A stretch of 64,000 nt of DNA, from assembly GCF_903645315.1 (NCBI RefSeq), contig NZ_CAHJXL010000002.1, positions 702,017-766,016 of the forward strand, written 5' to 3'. The notes under the pieces are model-generated. The model saw nothing but the letters and a program-made list of their open reading frames with translations. It was not told the DNA's origin and did not search any database. This DNA comes from Victivallis sp. Marseille-Q1083 (lineage in GTDB: Bacteria > Verrucomicrobiota > Lentisphaeria > Victivallales > Victivallaceae). Each line of letters starts with the position of its first letter. Within the stretch, counting starts at the first letter, position 1. This document shows positions 1-10,300 of the stretch, piece by piece. Position numbers and translations under genes: made by a program.

Positions 1-157
1 TCAACCAGAGTTCGCTTTTTAGGACAGCAGATTTACAACAAAGGGGGGCTACTTTTGAGAATTGGTGTGAAATAGATGAAAATGAGGGGGCGTAATCAGA
101 AAATTACGCCATTTTGAAAATTGTTAGGACAGGTGTGTGAAGGAGTATATTATCAGC
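1..157. other. Non-coding flank of the IS630 remnant
   Basis: No gene is visible. The 9-base word TTAGGACAG occurs twice in direct orientation (19-27 and 124-132), and an 8-bp hairpin (arms 89-96 and 103-110, 6-base loop) lies between them. A GGAG-like site near 141 sits ahead of the reading frame that begins at 158. This is probably the end region of the IS630-type element whose transposase remnant follows. Confidence 0.4.
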
Positions 158-480
158 TTGGAAACTCAAGATGCCCGAAAACTCGATAAGGTCGCTCTCA
201 AAGAACGGCGCAAGCAGGCGATCATTGTCCGGATCAGTTAAAATTGCCTTTTGCGCTCTGGACTCGTCAGGCGGTACGGTTGCACATCAAGATTCCCTTT
301 GGAGTTGAAATCCCAGTCCGAACCATGGGGGAGTACTTGAAACGACGGGGGGGACCCCGCAAAAACCAGTTAAGAAAGCTTATCAGCGTAATGAGGCGCA
401 CGTTCAAAAATGGCTGATCGAGGAGTATTCCCGAATCAAAAAGCTGGCAAAATCAGAAGACGCGGATATAATTTTGTCGG
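158..480 (+). pseudogene. IS630-family transposase remnant (N-terminal part)
   Basis: Three reading-frame pieces read through as the N-terminal helix-turn-helix half of an IS630-type transposase: an opening with the words DARKLDK and ERRKQA (158-240, ending in a stop), a piece with LPFALWTRQAV and MGEYLKRRG (about 243-350), and after a frame change in a run of G residues, PQKPVKKAYQRN and VQKWLIEEY (about 358-478). The DDE catalytic half is absent. At about 480 the sequence passes straight into RHS-repeat coding sequence, so the element is a fragment left by deletion or recombination. Family assignment is from remembered motifs of IS630 transposases; the breakage is seen directly. Confidence 0.7.
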
Positions 481-1938
481 CGATCAACCGGACCTGGTTA
501 CCTCCTACTCCTATGACGCCAAGAACCGGAAAACTTTCGAAACCGTCAGCGGCGGCGGACTCAGTTTAACCGCAATGTGGCAATACAATCCGGCCGGCCA
601 GCTGATCCAGGCCACCGACGCCACCAGAACGGTGACCAGTTACTCCTATGCAAACGGCGTCAACAGCGGTGGCGATTTGCACGGAGGCAGAACCGTCGTC
701 ACCCTGCCGGGCAACTATGAAGTGACCGCCGCAGGCTCTGGGAAGAACGGTCAAGACCGAACGTTCTGGCTTCAACGGCGCGGTGGTCACCGATAGTTAC
801 TCGTATAACGAAAAAAATCAACTGGCTAGAATCGCCCGCACCGGCCAACCGACGGTCATCCTCGGATATGACGCTCTCGGCAACCGTACGCAAACCGGCT
901 GGAACGGCGACGGCGACGGCCTGCTGACCGCCGCGTCGAGCGACCGGATCGTTATCGACGAGACCGGCTATCTGAAAGAGAACGGCAACTGGTTCCTGCA
1001 CTAGGTACAATCTTACGGTATATTGAACGACGATACCGCAACCGCCGTTGCGCAAACCAAAGAACAATTCTCTGGACTGCCGGCCGGCACAGTTGCGGCG
1101 GTCAGCGGCATCGACATCTACGGCAATATCACCACGCAATCGGCGGAGATCGACCGCAGCACCAAGACCATCACCGTAAGCGCCGTAAGCCCCGGCTCGA
1201 CCGAAGCCCGGCAGCTGGTTTACGTCAACGGCCAGCCGGCCTCGCAAACGAGTTGCTCCGGTCTGACCACCGTCTACGGCCATGACGGCCTCGGCCGCAT
1301 CATCTCCGTCACCGACCCGCGCCTCGGCGCGGAGCTGACCGCCTATTATACCGCCGGAGCCGGAAAGATCGGCCGCATTCGGTCGCTGACCGACGCCGCC
1401 GGAAATACCACCGTCTACGATTACGACACCGCCGGAAACGTGGTTATGGTGCAAAATCCGCTCAACCGGAAGAATTATTACTACTACAACCCGATGGGGC
1501 TGCCGACGCGGGCGTGGGGAGAAGCGCAGTACCCGGTCGAGTTCGCCTACAACAACCTCCTCGGCCAACCGACCGCGATGAAAACGTATCGCGGCGACAG
1601 CGGCTGGAGCGGCGCGGAGTGGCCGGCGGGCGATACGGCGGCGGATATCACTTCGTGGAGTTACGACGCCGCTTCCGGCCTGTTGACCGCCAGAACCGCC
1701 GCCGTCGGCAAATCGACGGCCTACTCTTATTCGCCGGACGGCAAACTGCTGAGCCGTACCTGGACGAGAAAGCGTTACGGGCAGCCGGTAGTCACCACCT
1801 GCAGCTATGACGACTTCAGTCAACTGCAAAACGTCCATTATTCAGACAACACCCCGGCCATCTCCTTCACCTACAACCGGCTCGGGCAACTGCAGAGCGT
1901 CGCCGACGCGCTCGGCAACAGAAGTTTCAGTTATAATG
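480..1938 (+). pseudogene. RHS/YD-repeat protein fragment, frameshifted
   Basis: Encodes a run of YD/RHS repeats (SYSYDAKNRKT, GYDALGNRTQT, VYGHDGLGRIISVTDP, VYDYDTAGNVV, TYNRLGQLQSVADALGN), typical of large surface-exposed RHS proteins that form a sugar-binding shell around a C-terminal toxin or effector. It is broken: the first part (to about 796) is in a different frame from the rest, a TAG stop lies at 1002-1004, and the N-terminal start and any C-terminal core/toxin segment are missing. The homologous reading stops near 1938, where base composition becomes AT-rich. It starts inside the IS630 remnant and ends just before the IS4 element. No immunity gene is recognisable. RHS identity is confident; function is lost. 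Confidence 0.8.
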
Positions 1939-2066
1939 TGCAGTTTTCCTTGCAACAGGAGGCGATCATCGGTAATTATACCAGAAAGTTAAGAGTTTAT
2001 CAACTAATAAATGATTATAGCACCGGATAAAACCTTATGATTTTATTCATGATGATCATAGCGACC

Positions 2067-3299
2067 GCTAGCTTCAATACTGCTTACTTAAAACTTGACA
2101 TTTACAAGCACAATGTTATATTATCCATCAAATCCCCCGGAAGACTGTATGGCGCGTACAAAATCTTGTTTGTCGGTTAATTTTCGTGAAAGTGATTTTT
2201 TGACCTTAGCCTCTCTGCTTGGAGTTGTTTCTTTCGATGCGCTCACCAATGCGATGTAAAAATGCGGTCTTGTAACAAAACGCTATCGCAAATTGCCATT
2301 GGAATTGATGGCATATTACGTTATTTGTCTTTCGCTCTACTCAAGCGTGTCTTTGCAGGAAGTTCTTCGATGCCTTCTGGAAGGTATGCAGTGGCTGAAG
2401 TTAAAATTTCCCTGCAGAGCCATTGAAGGCCGCGGAGGAATTTCACGCGCAAGAAAACGCTTGGGCAGTAAGTTAATGGAAGTCTTATTTCAAGATATTT
2501 GTCGCCCTCTGGCCTCGCCGGAGTCAACATTTGCTTTTTACAAAAAATGGCGCTTGATGGCGATAGACGGAACAACTTTCGCTCTCCCGGATGAAAAAGC
2601 GAACAGTGATTATTTTGGTCTCCCGCTCGGATCCGAAATAATATGAAATTTGAATGTGAAAAGATGTTGCCTGACGGCTCATTTTTGAGTACATTTTACA
2701 GCGGTTTAGAACATCGGAAAAAGATCAATGGAAGTCAGGTGCGGGTTATTGAATATGCACTCAAAGGTGCGAAAGAGAAATACCGCCTGATCACAAATAT
2801 ACTTGTGCCGGAAGAAGCTCCGGCAATTGAACTCGCACAATTGTACCAGGAACGATGGGAAATTGAAATTGGGTATGACGAGTTAAAAAATCACTTGAAA
2901 TTGCCGGGGACAAATCTACGAAGCAAAACCCCGGAATTGGTTATTCAGGAACTTTATGGATTTTTCCTTGCACACTATACGGTACGGACATTGATGTACA
3001 AGGCGGCACTGAAAAAACACATTGATCCGGATTCATTATCGTTTATCGGAACTGTCAGGATTTTGCGGAGAAAGATCACCACCGCGCGTTTTCCCCCTTA
3101 GTCGGAATCTGATTAAAAATATCCGACGCGAAATTATTGAAGAAATCGCCGCTACGCGATGCGTATCCTCACGCGGTGTTACTCGCGAACGAGCGGTGAA
3201 GCGAAAAGTCAAAGGATGGAATATAAAAAAGTGTTTTTTGTCGATTCCAAGGTGTCAACAATGCATGATCTTAACTAAGTAAGCAGTATTCAAGCTAGC
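2067..3299 (+). mobile_element. Decayed IS4-family insertion sequence
   Basis: Bounded by 24-bp terminal inverted repeats at 2067-2090 and 3276-3299 that differ at one position. Length about 1.23 kb. The only gene is an IS4-type transposase carrying several inactivating lesions. A flanking target duplication of the 8-13 bp expected for this family is not obvious, so either it has drifted or the ends lie a few bases outside the repeats. The element sits at the 3' side of the broken RHS gene. Confidence 0.8.
2149..3282 (+). pseudogene. IS4-family transposase, inactivated
   Basis: Starts at ATG 2149 and matches the IS4 N-terminal domain (LPLELMAYYVICLSLYSS, then SRARKRLGSKLMEVLF). The first catalytic Asp is in the LMAIDGTTF motif, and the C-terminal YREK signature (Y-x2-R-x3-E-x6-K) is intact around 2846-2890. 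Lesions: an in-frame TAA at 2257-2259; a junction near 2640 where roughly the middle of the catalytic domain, including the second Asp, is missing and the frame changes; and another frame change near 3090, after which the conserved basic tail (ERAVKRKVKGW) is read. The residual frames are about 118 and 152 codons against a usual length over 400. It cannot make an active transposase. Confidence 0.85.
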
Positions 3300-3359
3300 C
3301 AACTACCGCTGGCAAATTCCGTCAACCGGTTCCGGCGAAGGCGGCGCTTCGCCGCCCAC

Positions 3360-4082
3360 TCAGATATAGTGGTCGAAATGGTCGTACAGCAGGAAGTTGC
3401 TCACCTGCCGGGCAGCCGCCGTACTGAACAGAATTCCGGTATGGGTGCCGTTCAACATGATGAAATCGTTTTCGGTCTCCAAATGCGCCGACTGCTCCGA
3501 AACACAATGATCGCGGTCGGCGGCGATAATGCCGATTTTCAGGTGGCGGAGCACCGGCAGCGTCGCCGCCGGCGCATCTTCGCCGTAACGCAAATCCGGC
3601 AGCGATTTGACCAGTTGTTCGCCGCAGGGAATCTTCGACAGCCAGTAATCAGCCTGCCTGGAACCGCAATTCGGCGTACAGATCATCACCAGATGTTGAA
3701 AACGCGGCGGAACCAGACATTCGTTCTCCGGCAGTTGTTCCGCCGCCAGATGGCCGAACGCACAACGGCACAGCAACCCACCCATACTGTGCGCCACCAG
3801 GTCAATCGGTCGCGTCGACGGCAGATCAGCCGCCAGTTCTTCCAGAAATTTTTTCAGCCTGGCGCCGTGTCCGACGATCGTATCGCGGCTGGAACGATAA
3901 TCATAAATGAACACCTCAAATCCCTGACTGCAGAGAAAGCGCCCCAGCATATGCATCACCGGACCGACCAGCATGATGCCGTGAACCAGCACCACAGTGC
4001 GGCCGCAATCCGTCCCGCGCGGCGCCAGACGGTAAGGCCAGGCGGCGTTGACGGCGACTTTATGAAAAATTTCTTCCAGCAT
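3360..4082 (-). CDS. Alpha/beta hydrolase, lipase-like
   Basis: A 240-residue alpha/beta-hydrolase-fold enzyme, presumably an esterase or lipase acting on lipids or acyl esters. Visible are the oxyanion-hole motif VHGI (residues 33-36), the nucleophile elbow AHSMGG with Ser99, a likely acid residue in the AADRD segment, and a catalytic His in GTHTG near the C-terminus. There is no signal peptide from the chosen start. That start (MLEEIF) is preferred over an upstream in-frame ATG at 4139 because a good ribosome site (AGAGGA) precedes it by 5 bases. The gene stands alone, divergent from the giant TPR gene. The substrate is unknown; resemblance is to triacylglycerol lipase/PGAP1-like proteins. 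Confidence 0.75.
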   Translation of the reverse strand: MLEEIFHKVAVNAAWPYRLAPRGTDCGRTVVLVHGIMLVGPVMHMLGRFLCSQGFEVFIYDYRSSRDTIVGHGARLKKFLEELAADLPSTRPIDLVAHSMGGLLCRCAFGHLAAEQLPENECLVPPRFQHLVMICTPNCGSRQADYWLSKIPCGEQLVKSLPDLRYGEDAPAATLPVLRHLKIGIIAADRDHCVSEQSAHLETENDFIMLNGTHTGILFSTAAARQVSNFLLYDHFDHYI

Positions 4083-4383
4083 AATTTCCTCTTGCTTTGG
4101 CGGTTGCCAAACAATAACCGGAAGCGGAGCGTTATGCAAATCCCGCGATGAAAAAAAACGGATATTTCCGCGGCGGCCGCCCGGATTGCGCGGCGATTTT
4201 CATCAATCACGCCACCGGCAAGTTTTTCCATGATCCGGCTGGCTTAGCGGACACCTGGCAGCGCGTCTCAAAAAAAATTGCCTACGGCGTTCAATCGCAT
4301 TTTCTTTTGTAAAATGTGATTGACAACTGGAAAGCGCCCAGTATATTCCCTCCAGGTAGTCAATTTCGTTTCTGGAGCATACT
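4083..4383. other. Divergent intergenic region
   Basis: About 300 bases between the minus-strand hydrolase and the plus-strand TPR operon. The right part holds the promoter described separately. I see no further gene and no convincing promoter for the hydrolase. Confidence 0.5.
4320..4347 (+). promoter_or_regulatory. Sigma70-type promoter of the TPR/MoxR operon
   Basis: TTGACA at 4320-4325 and TATATT at 4342-4347 with a 16-base spacer, followed 37 bases later by the start codon at 4384 and its GGAG ribosome site at 4374-4377. The -35 is a perfect consensus match. Confidence 0.7.
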
Positions 4384-7300
4384 ATGCGGCAATCCTGGTT
4401 GTGGTTCACCCTTTTCGCCGGCTTGGGGCTTTCCGGCTCGACGCTGGCCGAGTCCCCGGCGGATTCCTATTTTGCCATCGCGTTGAAACGGCCGGATTCC
4501 ATTCATTTGTTCAACCGGTTTTACGAACACTACGATGCGGCGCAGGAATCGCTCGAAGCATTTTTGCTGCGCCAGGCGGAAGTGCCGCAGCAGGCCGACG
4601 CCTGCCGGCGGCTGCTGGTCAATCTTTACGAAAAGGAAGGGCGCTATCAGCAGGCGGTCGAATTGCTGCGGACGCTGCTGGAAAAGGATTCCGGCAGTAT
4701 GAACGACCGATATGCGCTGGCCCGGCTGGAATTTTTCCGCAATCAGCCGGAACGGGCCGAAGCGGCGCTGCAGGATTTGCTGGCCCACCATGAGGAACTC
4801 AATTTCGATCTTTATCAGTCGGCGGTGAAACTGGCCGGCCAGGTGTACGATGCGCTCGGCAAACCTCAGCAGGCCGTCGAGCTTTATTGGCAACTGTACC
4901 GGGAATTTCCGGAGGACGACAATGCAGATTTGCTGTTGCAACTGTTGATCGAACAAGGGCTGTATCCGGAAGCGGAAAAGTTTGCCAGGCAATGGCGGGA
5001 GCAGGCGTTAGATCCTTTTCAGAAGATGAAGGCGACAATGCAACCGGCCGAAATCGCCCTGCGGCAGGACAACCGGCCGGCGGCGCTGGCGGGAGATGAG
5101 CAACTGCTGGAGCAAAGCGGCAGCGCCAGGTTTCTGGAACGTGATTTGTATGCCAAAATCTGCGATACGTTGAAAAAAGCCGGCGAATATAAAACTTTGT
5201 TCGACTGGTCGCGGCGCTTCCTGACGCAGCATCCGGAACGGCTCGAACTGCAATTGCTTTTCTGCCGGCAGTTGGCGGAATACGGCGAGTCGGCCGAAGT
5301 GTTGGAACGGTTGGCGCAACTGGTGGAACGGGCGCCGCTGAACCGCGGCGTTCGGGAGGCTTATGCCGAACAGTTGGCCGGGAGCGGACGTTTTGCCGAA
5401 GCGGACCGGCAATTGCAGCTGCTGCTGGTCCAATATCCGGATCAGAAGGAGCTGCTGTTGAGCGGGGCTGCATTGTTGCTGCGCGACCTGGAAGCGGCGC
5501 CGGCGAAAATTTCCGAACGCCTGCGGGCCTATTTGACTTTGGCCGGCAACAGTGAATACGCCTACGGCAAGGTGCTCGATTTATTGACGTCAAGCGACCG
5601 GCCGGAATTGTCCGACTCATTTTTTCAGGCCTGTCTGGCCGCCTATCCGGACAGTCTGGAGGCCGTATTGAAATATGCCGATTGGCTGTATACGGCGGAA
5701 AAAGCGGCCGACGCCGATGCCCTGCTGCGGCAGGCGATGCCGGCTTTCGATGCCGACCGGCTGTTCCGAATCGCCAATTTGCTGCTGAAACGGGAACGCA
5801 AAGCAACTGCTCTGGAATTGTTGAAGCAATATCACCGACAACCGTCCTTCGGCTGGCGCAACGCCAAACTGTTGTTTCCACTCGCCCTGGAACAAGCGGA
5901 CCGGCCGCTGGCTTTGACGGTTCTGGGACAATTGCTTGATGCGGTCGACAATTTCGAGGAATTTGAACGGCTGGCGGCCGGCGCCGCGCCATTGCTGGCA
6001 GAGGCGGATGCCCGGCTGGAACTGTTTGACGCCGAAGCGTCGACGCCGGGACGGCTGGCGCTGCAAATCTCCTCGCAGACGGAGCCGGAGGCGGCCTGGA
6101 CCGCGGTAGAGGAGGCCGGCCGGCGTTATCCGGATTCCATTTTACTGCTGTCACAGAAACTGGCGCTGCTGGAGCGCGGTTATCGTTACGAACCGGCCAT
6201 TGAGGTTTTGACGCGGTTGTTGGATTTGGACGGGCGCAATGTCAAAAAGCATCGGCAGCGCCTGCTGCGTTTGCTGCAGCGCACCGGGCAGACGGCCCGG
6301 GCCGGCCAACTGCTGGAAAGGTGGCGGCTCGCCAATCCCGAAGACCCGGACCATTGGCTGGCGGAAGCCGATTTCTATCAGACTGCCGGCCAGTCCGCCG
6401 CGGCGCTGGAACTTTTGACCCAGGCCTGGCATCGATTCCCGGATTTGCCGGAACTCAGTCGCCGGTTGATCGACTTGCAGCAGCAGAGCGGTGATCTGGC
6501 GGCGGCGCGGGCGCTGGCCTGGCGGCTGTTCGAGCAAGCCGAAGATGTCAATGTGAAGCGTTCACTGGGGACCAGGCTGTATCGGCTCAGCGTTCAGGAC
6601 AATACGACCGACCAGTTGGTGGCCCGCTTTCAAACCCTGAGCGGGGAAGATGCCAAGAACCCGTTGCCGCTGCTGGTGTTGACCGACATTTATCGGCAAG
6701 CCGGCCGGATGGCCGAATATGAGGCCGCCTTGCGCAAAGCCATCGCCCAGACGGAGGATAATTTCGATTTGTGGAATGAACTGGCGCTGTTTCTGGAGCA
6801 GAACGGTGACCTGGACGGGGCGGAAGCGGCCTGGAAACGTTTCCCGGATTCCACTGCGGCGAAACAGGCTTTGATGGACTTTTACTGGCGCAACGACCGG
6901 CTCGGCCTGGCTTTCGAATTGCTGAAGCAATTGCCGGCCTTGCAGGCTGATCCGGAAAAATTGCAGCGCAGTATCGGCAATCTGATTGCCTGGCGGCAGC
7001 CGGAAGCCGCATTGCAACTGATCGAGGAGTTTGCCGAAAGTTTGCCGGATGATTTCAATAGCTGTTATTTGCGGGCGGTGGCGCTAGAAAGTGCCGGCGA
7101 CACCGTTCAGGCCATTCCGGCGCTGTTGCAGGCACTGCCGCTTGCCGCGTCGTTGACCGGATCGCCGGCGAACGCTTTCGGCAATCCGTATTTCGACCGG
7201 ATGCTCGACAAACTTCCGGCCGAGAGCGCCAAACTGGCGGCGATGTTCATCGATCGCCGCCAGGCTTATCGGTTCGGGGCCGACAATTCCAATGGATACA

Positions 7301-10300
7301 ATTCGTCCCTGCTGTCCGGTTGGAGCAATGTCGTTTTGCCGACAAGACCGGAAGTGGCGGAAGCGTTTTGCCTGATCCACCTGCAGCGATTGCTGCAAAT
7401 CCATCCGGAGCGGCAGAACGAAGTCCGTAATGCTCTGGCGGCGTCCGGCGTCAATTACCTCGACTTGAAGCTGCGCAGCAACGAAAATTTCAGTCTGGAC
7501 GAATTCCGGCCTTATCTGGATGATCTGAACGTCGTACAAATGCTGACTGCCGTGATGCCCTATCTGTTGACGACCGAATTGAATCAGGCCGAATTGGACG
7601 AACTGTTGCCGAATTTGTACCGGATGGCGCCCGGCCAGGCGCTGGTGTTGCTGGTCGATTTGTTTCAGCAGAAGCGGGAAATCAGCGAGGTCGGCCGCCG
7701 CTTGTTGGTGCGGGCCTGTCAGGATCGCGTTCCGCCGCCGGATTCCTGGCGGCAGTTGTTTTTGGTGGATCTGTGGAATCTGTCGCCTTTTACGGCGGAA
7801 GAGCAAGCCGTCATTGCCCGGTACGCCGCCGATTGGCGCCGGGAGCAGTGGGAGAATCAGCTCAACGCTTCGTTCGATATTTTTCCTTCTATTGCGGTTT
7901 ACGATTTGGAAAGCGGCAATTACGACGGCGCCATTCAGTTTATTGAGGAGGCATTTCGCCGGCAAAAGGCCCGGCCGGTTTCCGTCGCCGGCCGGCAGTC
8001 ATTCAATCGCCGGGGCGGGGAATCGAATTTCCTGCCGCTGCAGTTTCCGGTGGCGGAACTGCTGGACAATCCGGCGGTTGCTTGCCTTGCGAGCAGCGTA
8101 TTGAATGCGAATTTCTGGAAAAATCCGTTGCGCCGCAATTGTCAAATCGACTTCGAAGCTCTCTGGAAAGCGGCGCGGCAATTGACCTCTCCGACCGCCC
8201 GATTGCTGCTCGCCGAATTTTGCCGACAGCAGGAAGAAGGACAGCAATTGGCTGCGGCGTATTTGCAGCAGGCCGACCGTCTGCCGGCGCATGAATTTTT
8301 GCAGATCGTCGCTTACCTGGGGCGCAGCGATGTCGAGGCGGTCGTTCCGGCTTTGCTGGCGAAAGCGGCCGACGAAAACGGCGAATCTTCGAATTTGTTT
8401 CTGTGGCTGGCCGTCACTTACCTGGAGCAATGGCCGGAATCGCCGGTCCGCCAGGAGATGGCGGCGAAACTGTTGGAGAAGCTGACGCCGCAGACGATGC
8501 CGCTCGACAATTTGGCGCGGCTGGCCGCCTGGTGCCGCCGGCTGGGCTTGTTGGACGCCGGCAGCCGGTTGGAGCAAAAAATCATACAGGAACAGTTGCG
8601 GAAGCCGCTGGCTCCGCCGGCGGCAGCGCCGGCGGGCCGGTCGCGCTTGGAGCCGCCGGAAAAAGTTGCCGACCTGTTTCAGAACGATCAGGCGGAAAAT
8701 GCGCTGCTGAATGCGGCGGCCTCGCTGCAGCGCGGGATGAAAAAGGTTCAGGAGAGTTGGCGCCAGGAAGCGGATTTTTATCAGGCGCAGCGGGAACTCC
8801 GTCAATTGGAGGCGATTCTGGACGTGGTGCGCCAGCATGGCCAACTGGAAAAATTACAGGCTTTGCTGCAGGATAACTCTCTGGCGCTGGTACTGTTGCT
8901 GCTGTACACCCGGCAGTTCGATTCCGCCATTGCGTTGGCCGCCTCCTTGGAAGAGGACCCGAGCGCCGGGCGCTTGGCTGGTCTGTTTGCCTTGCAGGCG
9001 AAGCTGCAGAAAAAGTTGCCGCTGGAACCGGATGTGGCGCTGCCATCCCTTTCTTTGCGCGATTTGTTGTTCATTTACTTTTTCCGGCTGCAGGAACGAG
9101 AGGAATATTTGCCGCAAATACTGGCGTTGACCATTCCCCGTCTGGGGGATGTTCGGAAGTGGACGGAAGAGAACGATCTGTCTTATCAATTGGGTATGCT
9201 GCCGGATCTCCTCTACCGGAACCAATTGGCGGACCGCTCCCCGGAAGAAAATCCGGAAGCCCGCCAATTGCTGCTGCGATGGAGTGAGGCAGCTTTGCGG
9301 CAGCCGGGCGGTCTGGGCGATTATGGTTTGGATCTGAAAATTCGTGTGAAGCCGGATTTGAGTGACCGGGAATTTCTCGACGATGCTTTGGAACTGGTTC
9401 GGCTCAATGCGGAAAGCGGTCTTGGCGGCGCCGGTTGTTACCTGTACCGGATGGCAACCGACCAGACTGTCGTTGAGCGTTTGCAGGAGTACCTGGCCCG
9501 GCATTCCGCAATGGCCGAAGACATTGCCGGCCGGTTGGCTTCCCTGCCGGAGTCCGCTGACGTGAAGGTCTTGAAGGCTTACGCACAGAATTGCCGGGAA
9601 ATGAGCTCTTATGACGACGACGCATTGCTGCGGCATTTCGACACGGCGCTGTCCGAACTGGCCGCCCGGAACGATTATTCGGTCCTGGAAATTCAATTCG
9701 AGGAAGCGCTGCAGCGCCGCCTTCACGGCGCAGTCGGAGATTTGATCCTGCATCATTTCGAATCGCTTGCCGAGTCCGGCAACGGCCAGTCCAAAATGAT
9801 TCTGAATCAGTTGCTGGAACAGTTGTTCCAGGCGGAAGAGGCCGTTTCTCGGTTGAATCTGTCGGATTATTTTCGGCGTTATGTCACCATATTGGCTGCC
9901 AAATTGAGTAAAGTTACTTCGGAAGACAGCTTTTATTATTGGGATAGCGGACAACTCCGCGAATTGAGCCGCCTTTGGTTGACGGCGCAGCCGGATGCCT
10001 TGAAAGAGTGGTACGATGCGATGCAGATATTGCGCCAATTGCCGATGCTCTGGTATCAGTTGTCGCCGGGAGATTGGCTGTTCGAATTCGACAGCGGGCA
10101 GATCACGGCTGAAAATGCCTCGCGTGTCGCGGCGCCCTGGCTTGAAATGTCGTTGAAAACGTTTGACGCCGGCTTGCTGCCGGCCGGGAACGCCTCGTCG
10201 ACCATCTCGCTGTTGGAGCTGTTCGAAGGAAAGTTGCCCGAAGACGAAATGGAAGACCGGCCGGATTCCTTCGGCGCCGACCTGTGGCGTATCAGGCCGC

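Noticed and set aside
699-1838. A 379-codon open frame on the minus strand
   Set aside because: Antisense to the RHS repeats; Gly/Arg/Val-rich translation with no recognisable family.
3318-3356. GC-rich inverted repeat near the hydrolase stop as a terminator
   Set aside because: The stem is short and no T tract follows on the minus strand.
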